This document shows, one piece after another, positions 54,872 to 64,000 of a DNA stretch of 64,000 nt. This DNA is from Blastomyces gilchristii SLH14081 (Eukaryota; Ascomycota; Eurotiomycetes; Onygenales; Ajellomycetaceae). The stretch's first letter is position 1. Every line of letters begins with the position of its first letter. The notes under the pieces were generated by a model. It did no database searches. It worked only from the letters and a program-made list of their open reading frames with translations, and had not been told where the DNA came from. The DNA is taken from positions 1,614,908-1,678,907 of the forward strand of contig NW_003101670.1 of NCBI RefSeq assembly GCF_000003855.2. The letters are read 5' to 3'. Made by a program: the position numbers and the translations under genes.

Positions 54872-57000
54872 AAGGCTTCATCTGTGAAGTCTTTCACTGA
54901 GTGACTTCATAGTCAGCTCAGCACTGTAGTGATACTCACTAAAAATCCTTCATATCTGTAAAAAACCTCAGTGAGGAAAAATCCCTTATTATTACAAAGA
55001 GAAAAGAGTCTGTCACTCAGTTCCTTGTTTCATGAGATTCTTTATGATCTACAGATTCTTCTCTGACTATCACACAGATTCATCTTGCATCTTTCATACA
55101 GAAGAGTTCTGATTGACTCTCAATCATTTCTATGAGATTCTTATGTGATCATTACACAGATTCATCTTGCAGATGAATCACTCTCTGTGAGATCATCTCT
55201 ATTAAAGAGAAATATTTGTAAGTTAATCTTTCATTCATTCTTACAAATCATTGCTCTTTGACACTGTAGAATTGTGAGGAATTTTTCATTCTTTCATCAA
55301 CTCTGTAGAATTATAGAATCAAGATATTCACAGTCTGCAATCACTCTTTATAGTTACATAGAAAGATTCAGATCTGTAATTCATAATTACTCTTATTTAC
55401 TAGAGTAATCTAACTGTTCTGTGAAATCATTCACAGTGCAAGTAAATCTCTCTAGAGTAGTATAAATATTTCAGATCTATTCACAGAATCTCATCTTCTT
55501 TTCTCTTTTTCTATAACAGCTTTCATTCTTACAAACTGTGAGTATTCTTATTCATCTGTGAAGTGTTTTCACTCAGATAATAGAGAGAGAGTATTTCTGA
55601 CAATGTTTATATATTGATTCAAGAACTTCTCAAGAATAAAAATTTTTTCAATTTTAACATCTTTGAAAACAATGTCTGACTGCTGCTGAGCTTCTCATGA
55701 ACATCTCTGCAACTTCTTCAGTCACTTTTTATCAGCTGATGAAGCAGGGGCACTGCTGCTCACAACTGTGCCTTCATCTCTCTCAGCCCTGCCACTGCAC
55801 CTGATCTTCAGGCCAGCAGCTCACCTCATTTCTCTCTCAGACCAGCTCCTGACTTCAAGCAGTGCAGTCTCTCTCTTTACTGTAAGTCTTCTCATAAGTA
55901 ATTCCTTACAGACTCTAGCTAATAGTTCTTGCAAAGCTTTCAGTGTTGTCAGTGTCTTCTACAGTTCTGCAGACCTACAATCATCTCCTCTCTACTCACA
56001 CAATCTCTGACTAGATATATGTGAATATGCCTAGATTCTCTATCAATGATTCTCACACTGCAGCACATTTTCACAATTTCATTGTCAATGAGAGATGAGT
56101 CTCTGAGTACTCACAAAATTCAGATAGTCAAGGCAATGTGAATATCATGAATTCATGACAGAAGTTGATCTGAGCAGATGAGCTCTCTCTTCATATCTTT
56201 ATTATTTTCAGACTGAATACTTCAGTACAACTGAGAGAGCAGACACAGCTTTGTGAGAGATATCTAGTCACACATGCAGATAATCAGTCTTCAAGACTCT
56301 GCTGCAACTGTGTGTACTCTGATATCTGACTTCTCTGAAGTCTGTGCATTTCTGACAGTCTTCATATCAAATGTAATAATTGTTTATATTATAGATATAA
56401 TACTCTCTGCTTCTTTGAAGAGAAAAATTAGTAGTTGTGAGAAGATTGAGTATCATGAGTGTTGATAATGTGAGTGTGAGTTTTCTTTATTTTTTCTTTA
56501 TTAATCTCTAAATTGCATTCATAGCTCTGTTTATTTTCTTGTTTTTTAGCTTTAATGAGAACATGTTTTTCTTCTTTTCTTATGTACACTGCAGACTGTT
56601 CATCCCAGTAGAAACTCATTATCTTATAGACTAGGATTTGTAAATGACAGTGTTAATATCTTTATCACAATCAGGTTCTTAGCAAAGATCATATTATTCT
56701 GACTTATCAGAATTCACAGTATGAAAGTCATGTCTCAGCTTCTGCAGATGTCTTATCTATCTGAATAATTCTCAAGTGAACTCATTCATCTTGTCAGAAT
56801 ACTCTTATCACTGAATCTTGAATCAGAGCTTATAACCTCACTTCTCTGAGTCAATAATTTCTTTAATCTGATATTCTCTTTCACTCTCTAGTACTTTGTG
56901 AATAGAGTGATGAGTCACAGAATTCTCTTCTGAGAATTCCTTATATTTATAAAGCAAAGAGATATAAAAAATATTGTATATTTACAACTCAGATGACAGT
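54872..57000 (-). other. Extra 3' region of gypsy element, no recognised domain
   Basis: About 2.1 kb between the integrase remnant and the 3' LTR. It is less A+T-rich than the flanks and has moderately open stretches (55768-56010 plus; 56428-56619 minus), none matching a known domain. It could be the end of pol (chromodomain or C-terminal extension), an additional gene, or long noncoding DNA. Confidence 0.4.
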
Positions 57001-60000
57001 TTCAATCTGTAGAACTGTGAGCTAACTTTCTTCATAATCTTACAAGACTCTGTCTGTAAGAGATTCAGCTTCTTACTAGATCTTTATATAATAATATTTT
57101 CTAGACTCAGTCAGACTCTATCATCTTTCTTGAAACTCTTTATAATATACTTAAAGTCATAGTATCTCTTCTAATACTCTTGAGTCTTTCTCAAGAATTT
57201 GCAGACTTTCTCCCAGATCTTCTGAATTCTCTCAGCCTGTTCACAGGCATTACCACACTCTATAGTGTACTCTCATGAGTTCATCAAGATCATTCACAGA
57301 TAAGTCTCAGTGAGCATCTTAAAGAGGGTTTTATCTGTGCTGACATGCTTTGAGTTGTTATATATAAACTCTATAAGTGATAATCAATGCACTCAGTCAT
57401 TCTAATTGTAATTAACAAAGTATCATAGATACTGTTTCAATATACTCATCAGATGTTCTATCTGATCATCTGTCTGTTGATGAAAAGTCATGCTTAAATC
57501 TTGTGAGATCTTCAGTATAGTCATCAGATCAGATCAGAACTCTTCTGCAAAGATTAATTCTCTGTCTGAGACAATGTTCACAGACAACTCATGTAACTGA
57601 ATTACATTGTGAATGAAGATATAAGTTAAATTCTTTAACTTCAAGTCCTTGCAGATGAGTATAAAGTGTGTTATCTTGATAAAGTAATTCACTATCATCA
57701 GCACACTGTCAAAGCAGACATTATATATATCCTTGCTTTCAGAGAGACTCACAAGAGCATTCATTTCTAGCTGTTCTCAAGGTTCTCATGAGATGAGTAG
57801 AGAAGTAAGTTCTTTATATGACCTGAACTGCACTACTCATGAACTCTGATAAACAGCATAAGAATTCACTATCTTCTTCATAAGTTCTCACATCTTCAGT
57901 CAGAAGTATTTTCTTATAAGCAGCTCATGAGTTCTAGTATCTGTAAAATAACTTACTAGAGAAGAGTTATAATACCTTTTAATAAGTTCTATACATAGAA
58001 ACTCATTTACAGATATATAAATTCAGCCCTCTCTTTACAAGAGATTATTTAAGTCTCTTCAATTCTTTGTTTCTGCAGAGTTAATCCCTGCTGTGAGCAG
58101 TTTCTGAATATACTAAGTATATTCATTCTTCAGTTATAGTTCAGACAATCTGAATAGAAGATCTTATAAAGACTTATACTCTATTTCTTCTTACATCAGA
58201 TCTTCTGCAGTACTTCTCAAAGTCTGCAAATTCTTCAGATTATAGATACTCTCTTCAAGAATTCTCACAGAGATTCTCAGAGTGTTGACTCTCAGTATTA
58301 TAGAGAGTAGTTATACAGACTTCTTTCCTCTCTTCTCTCTCTTCTCTTATGAGGGATTAGAAGACTCTTCAGTTAATCTCTTTATAACACTCAGTCTGAG
58401 CATTCTGTGAAGCTTTTCTGTCTTCTCTAGTCTCTCTATGTCTGTCATCCTGATCTTCTTAATATAGTCTGATCTGTAAGAGAGTTTATCTGCTGAGTTC
58501 TTAGTTCTCTTGATATGTTCTATCTTGAATCAGAACTCACTCAGTCTCTGAGCTCAGTGAACCTGTCATTGCAAGAGTTTCTTGATTGAAGTAAACTATT
58601 ACAAGCTGTCATAATCAGTTCTAACAGTAATCACTGTCACAAGGTTCTCAAAGTAGTGATATTAGTGATGAAAGAATTTCACTATCATAAGAAGCTTCTG
58701 ATCATGAATATCATAGTTGATCTTCACAGATTGCATCTTCTGTGAGAAAAAGATCACTGAAACTCAGTTCTCATTTAACTGTAGTTACAAGACTATTTCT
58801 GAAATTGTAAAGAAGAAGACATCTGTCTTCAATCTGATTAAGAGTAAGAGATCAAAGTGAAACAGCATTACTGCATCTGCAAATATCTATTTCAATCTTA
58901 CAAAAACTCTGTGAGCTTCTGAGATAAGAAAGTTCTCACAGTTCTCTCTTCTTAATAATCTTTTCATTCTCTGTTCACAGAATGACTTCTTCTTATTTTC
59001 ACTCTTCAGCATGTCTGTAAGGGTTAAGAAGATTCTCACAAACACAAAGATAAATCATCTATAGAAATTCACAAAGCTTAGAAAGATCTGAATCTCATGA
59101 ATACTAGTTAACTCTGATTATAATAGAATAGTCTCAATCTGTGAAGATTTCATCTGAATATCATCTGTGATGATTACATATTCTAGGAAATTAATCTGAT
59201 AAGCACTGAAGTTGCACTTTATAAGCTTAATATACAGTTCTGTCTCATCTAAGACCTTCAACACACTTCACACATGCTCAGTGTGTTCTTTCTTCTTCAT
59301 AAAGTACATCATCACATCATTCAGATATATTATTATGAAGATATTCAGATATATGTGAAGTGTTTTATTGATGAAAGACTGAAATACTGCAGGGATATTA
59401 GTCAGATTAAAAGATATTACTAGATATTCAAACAATTTCAGTGCAGTTCTAAAGATAGTCTTTCATTCATTCTCAGACTGTATTTGCAGCTATGTATATA
59501 CATTGATCACATTCAGTTGTATGAATATGACAGCTCTCATGAGACAGTTGATCACATTCTTAATCAGAGACAGAGAATAGCAGCTCTTTATTATCTTAAA
59601 GTTCAGGTCACAGTAGTCTACACATAATCTGAGATCTTTATTCTTCTTCTTTATAAACATCACAGAGGCTTCTGCAGAGACCTGTGAAGATCAGATGAAG
59701 TCATTCTTCAGATTCTTCTTCACATAGGTCTGCAAGATCTCTGTCTTATGATGAGAGAGCTTATAGATTGATTCTTAGAAGAGTTTCTACTCTTCTATCA
59801 AATCTATTATCAGATTCTTCTCACAGTGAGAAGAAAGCTCAGCTATCTTAGCTGAGCTGAACATCTCTGTGAGATCTCAGTATTTCTCTGATATCTGAAG
59901 CTCAGTTTTCATGATCATAAGATTCTCAGACACTTGTAAAGTCATTATATAGATAGGCTTATCTTCTCTAACTAACTCTGCAGCATCAACTGCTTCTATC

Positions 60001-60480
60001 TCTGTAAGTGAGTCTATCAACACTGATCAGAAGTATAAATCTGACTTACAGACAGCTATGTGTGAATTGTGTCTTTGAAGTCATGCAAGTCTTAAATACA
60101 TGTCATCTGTGATGTCTGTAATAATCACAGTTTTCACAAATCTTCTTCAGATTTCAGAGAGATCTTGCAATTCAAAGATGATTCTTACAAGTCTCTCAGC
60201 TCTCAGGTCTGAGTTCTCACACTCTGCTTATTGTAAGAGCAGGTTCTCAGTCTTCACCTTTCAGTTCATTCACTCTGTGAGCTTTAGAGACATCACAGTG
60301 ACCTGAGATCCTGAGTTTATCAATGCTTTTCATGTTTGTGAGACAGCAGCACTGCAGCATGGTCTCTTCTCATAAGCAAGCATTTTCATTGAGAGAGCAA
60401 CAGATTCAGGTGTCAGCTTTAAGACTCTTAAGAAGGCTGTTGCTGACTCTGTCTGTGACTTCTCAAATTTCTATTTTGAT
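57001..60480 (-). pseudogene. Gypsy pol remnant (protease, RT, RNase H, integrase)
   Basis: Minus-strand translation still contains the reverse-transcriptase catalytic box as FIIIYLNDVMM (59296-59341), where the usual Y-x-D-D has become Y-L-N-D. It also contains the integrase core at 57534-57764: VNYFIKITHFIL, IHNVIQLHELS and IVSDREL correspond to the family's DRFSK-HFIP, LHG-P and SDRG segments. Numerous stops lie between. It cannot make a functional polyprotein. Confidence 0.85.
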
Positions 60481-61588
60481 TTGTTCAGACAGTTTACATG
60501 AAGATGTTCTGATTTAGAACAGATGAAGCAGAGTCTCTTTTCCTTAATCTCTCTGTTGTACACTCTGTTCACAGAAGCTTGTAAAGCTCTCTCTCTCTAC
60601 TCAGCAGTCAGATACAAATCTCTCTGTATCTTATCATCTTTTCCTGACAATTCTGTCCTCTGTTGTCCTGGTTCTTGTGAGGCTGATTGATGATCTGCTC
60701 TTCACAGATCTGTGACTCTCACAGTGATTCACAAGTGATGAATGAGAGTTATCAGTTTCTTCAGAGCTAAGAACTTAGAGCCTTGCTCAATGAGCTTGTT
60801 CTGCATGTCTTTATCCAGTCTCTTCATAAATATCATCATTCAGGTCTTGTTTCAGAGCCCTGTTTTCACAGGTCTCAATTCACATCACAATTCTATGAAG
60901 TACTGTGAGTAGTCTTTATCAGATTTCTCACCTCTTTTTCTAATATTGATGATCACAGTTCAGGTGTTCTCTGTTCAGCTCACAGAGTTTCTCAACTTGT
61001 TCTCTAGATAGGTCTTGAGAACAGATCATCAGAATCTCTCATGATCATTCTCTAGATAATTCAGCCAGTTCTTGACTTCAGTGTAATAGAGGCCTGTCAT
61101 TACATAGGTGACAGCTTCTTCATCTTTCATGTCACACAGTCAGATTTGTGAGTCAATTTTAAATGCAAACTCACAAAAGCTTTTATAGATTGTAATTTGA
61201 TAGATGATCTTAAGTGGTCACAGCTTGAGAAAGTTTCTTTTCAGTTTGCAGGTGTCTCTGAAGATCATGTCTAGAGACTCAGTTCAAGAGTGTTTATAAG
61301 CAGTAAGCATTTCTTATAGAAAAATAGCTTGATTCTGCAGAAGATGCTCAAGAATGTTCTTCACTGAGATTGATTTATTCATGGGTTCAGAGGGTTTCTC
61401 TGTCACAGATGCAGAGAATGATGTTCTGTGAGTAGTTGATAAGTTCTCTGAGACTTCTTTCACAGGGATTATTCATGATTCAGGTGGCTGCTTCTGAGTG
61501 CCTGCAGTAGAGTTTGCAGAGATTGAAGCATGTGAGTTTCTAGTTCTTTCAGTTATAACAGGCAGTTGCTGACTGACTGAGCTTGAAA
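60481..61588 (-). pseudogene. Gypsy gag remnant with CCHC zinc knuckle
   Basis: The minus strand at 60489-60530 reads CFICSKSEHLHVNC, an intact CX2CX4HX4C knuckle of retrotransposon nucleocapsid. Upstream to the 5' LTR (61589) is capsid-like sequence broken by stops. This fixes the 5'-to-3' order of the element. Confidence 0.82.
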
Positions 61589-61845
61589 TATAAGAATAAG
61601 TGCTCACAGGTGATTATTCAGGTGTTTGCAGCTTGATGTGATATGTACTGTTAACTACTAGAAGTGTTCACAGTAGAAAGATAAATGTAGAGATTAAGTG
61701 TATAATAGCATTTAAGCTGAGTTGTAAATAGTATTCACAAACTCCAGTCTATATAGTTATGTGTAGCCAAGGGCCGCTAGCTCTATTGATTACACAAGAG
61801 ATAGAAATAGAGGTAAAGAATCCGTGAGAAGCGGGATTTCTTACA
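61589..61845 (-). repeat. 5' LTR of gypsy element
   Basis: 257 bases; the plus-strand left end is TATAAGAATAAG (G changed to A relative to the other LTR), the right end TTCTTACA is intact, and target duplication ACTTT follows at 61846-61850. Confidence 0.92.
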
Positions 61846-61850
61846 ACTTT

Positions 61851-64000
61851 TTAAAAATCTGATTTAGTTAAAAAAATATAAATTAATAATAATAAATATA
61901 AATATAATATTTAAAAATATATTTTTTATATAATATTAAATAATTATTTAATATATATAAATTTTATTTTAAATTTTATTTATTTATTTAATTAATTAAA
62001 GTATAATTAATTTAATAATTTAAATATTTAAATATTTAATAACTATAATTAATATATAAAATAAGAAGAAAAAATAATAAATAAAATTTAATAATAATTT
62101 ATATAATTAATAAATATTATATTAATATAAAAAAAATTAAAAATTCTCTTTAATTATATTAATTTATATTTATTATTATTTTATTTATTTTCTGAAATAA
62201 TATAATTAATTTAATTTTTTTTATTATTAAAAATTTTTAATTAAGTATTTTATATATTTCTTAATTTTTTTAAATATATAAAAGTAAATTAAAAGTAAAA
62301 TTTTATTTATATAAATTAAAATAAATAATATTATAAATTTTTAATTATTATTTTAATTAATATAATATATTTAAAAATTTAAATTTAACTTTAAATTATA
62401 ATATTATATATTTTATAATAAATAATTTAAAAATATTTTTAAATTTAATTAATTAACTTAAAAATATTATTTTATAAAATTTAATATAATTATAAAAAAA
62501 TATAAATATAAATATAAGAAAAAAATAATATAAATAAATAAATAAATAATAAATAAATTAAAAAGTATTAAATTCTCTTTTTATAAATTTATTACTTTTA
62601 TTTAAGTAAGATATTTACTACTTTATACTTAAATTAAAAATTTATTAATTAAATTTTAAAATACTGTATTAATAATTCTACAGTTACTTATTATAAATTA
62701 AATTAAAAAAAACTATTAATTTTAAAATTAATTAACTTATTATAGACTTTTATAATAAGTCTGTTAATAATCTCTGTATTTTTATATAAATAAAAATATA
62801 GATAGTGAATATATCTTTATAAGTAATTTTATTATTAAAGATAATATTATCTTATTTAAATCTATATTAATTATTAAAAGTAAAAAATATCTGATATAAT
62901 TAATATATAATAAAGATAATATAATAGAGTAGTTAATTAATTATTAAAATTTATCTATTATACAGTCTTTTATATATAATAAATATTTATTAAGTAATTA
63001 ATAAACACTTTACTTAAATAAAAGTAATTAGTCTGTAAAGAGAAAATTTAATAATATATATATATAATATTTTTAAATAAGAGCTACTTAAGCTGTAATT
63101 ATTATCTTAAACAGCTGAGAAAGTTTAAACTAAAATAAATATAAAATATAATAATTTAAGAGAGAAAGAAAATCTTTATAATAAGTTATATTTAATTATA
63201 TAAAATTATTTTATTATACTTTATAAATTTTTATTAAAAGCTCTGATTTTTCTACTAAAAGTTTTAATTCTTAGTTATTAATTCTTAGTTAAAAAACTTA
63301 TAAAGTTTTTATTTTTTTACTTTAAAACTTTATTTTATATATATATAAATATTTACTTTAATTACTAATTTTCATACTTTCTCTTTTATTTTTCTTCTTT
63401 AATATTTTTCACTATATTATATAAAATTTATATTTTAAATACTAATTTATTCAGTATAGATCTCTTATACTTGAAAAATATTTATTATCTTCTTATTAGA
63501 AATAATTACTTATTAAGAAAATATTTAAATATATAATAATATATAATAATAAGAAAATAAATAATTACAGACTAGTTAAGTAGATACTAAGTCTTTATTA
63601 AATAAATAAAAACTTACTTATTAATTACTCTAACTCTGTAATAAAATCTTATAAAAAAAATATTAATAAAAGACTTAAAAGTTCTGATATTTTAAATGTA
63701 TAAAATATTTATATAAATATACTTCTTTTAATTTTAAAGAACTTTTAAATATAGATATTATATATTTAATAAATAATATATCTATATTTACTAATAATAT
63801 AAGAGAACTTTTAAATATAAGTATAAATATAATACTATAATAACTCTAAGTAATATTAAAATTATAATAATAATAAATAGCTGATATTTATTATATATAT
63901 AACTTAATAATATTAATATAAAGAAATTTAATAATTAACTTAATAAGAAATTTCTGTATAAATAATTTCAATATTAACTGAATTAAAAATAGTATAATAT
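61851..64000. repeat. Extremely A+T-rich block, right of gypsy element
   Basis: Nearly pure A and T through 62,560, then sparse C and G to the window end. No reading frame. With the left block it forms the interrupted target, probably a very old transposon degraded by hypermutation. Its family cannot be read. Confidence 0.7.

Larger units (their letters stand above)
54600..61845 (-). mobile_element. Ty3/gypsy LTR retrotransposon, decayed, minus strand
   Basis: 7,246 bases with 257-base LTRs whose ends read TGTAAGAA...TTCTTACA, and a 5-base target duplication ACTTT at 54595-54599 and 61846-61850. The coding strand is minus: a CCHC zinc knuckle (60489-60530), a reverse-transcriptase box (59296-59341) and an integrase core (57534-57764) occur in that order, as in gypsy elements. 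A polypurine tract on the minus strand lies beside the left LTR. Reading frames are full of stops; the internal part has essentially no CpG. It sits inside an A+T-rich block, so it is the younger insertion. About 2.1-2.7 kb between integrase and the 3' LTR is unexplained. Confidence 0.93.

Noticed and set aside
52870..64000. Possible inverted-repeat relation between the two A+T-rich flanks of the gypsy element
   Set aside because: A short shared string (AATAAGATAATATTAT, about 53562 and, inverted, about 62845) was seen, but in near-pure A+T DNA such matches are expected; it needs an alignment.

Overview
The window is nuclear DNA of a filamentous ascomycete. Genes carry several short introns (about 50-150 bases) with GTANGT-type donors and CTAAC/CTAAT branch sites. 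The protein set (SDH4, HIS4, Utp11, Cmc1, TAF9, lipin, Thg1) is that of a Pezizomycotina genome. Compact gene-rich DNA alternating with A+T-rich, CpG-poor retrotransposon blocks fits Eurotiomycetes, perhaps Onygenales; the class is inference and no species is claimed.

Layout. 1-10.2 kb: housekeeping and unknown genes (SDH4 3' end, Maf-like pyrophosphatase, bHLH factor, GFA-domain protein, 1,074-residue low-complexity protein). 10.2-14.8 kb: gene-poor. 14.8-20.8 kb: an accessory island with a secreted eight-core Kex2-type repeat precursor, a divergently transcribed UstYa/DUF3328 protein, and a secreted GH47 alpha-mannosidase. 22.9-28.7 kb: a decayed but structurally complete Ty1/copia element with target duplication. 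29.5-52.6 kb: a dense block of conserved genes (GST, HIS4, SDR, UTP11, CMC1-like, TAF9, PAH1/lipin, FN3/coiled-coil protein, THG1, TMA23-like). 52.9-64 kb: almost pure A+T DNA interrupted by a decayed Ty3/gypsy element on the minus strand, also with target duplication.

The most interesting system is the island at 14,850-17,601. The precursor has a signal peptide and repeated dibasic sites, each followed by a hexapeptide of form F-G/S-Y-S-S/D-Y. That matches the F-x-Y-x-x-Y pattern of the asperipin-2a core (FYYTGY) among fungal dikaritin RiPPs. The divergent neighbour carries the paired HxxHC motifs of UstYa oxidases, the enzymes that cyclise such cores. A two-tier inverted repeat lies in the shared promoter. 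No other tailoring gene is visible, so this looks like a minimal RiPP locus.

All exon boundaries are hand-built from splice signals and reading-frame continuity and were not checked against transcripts.
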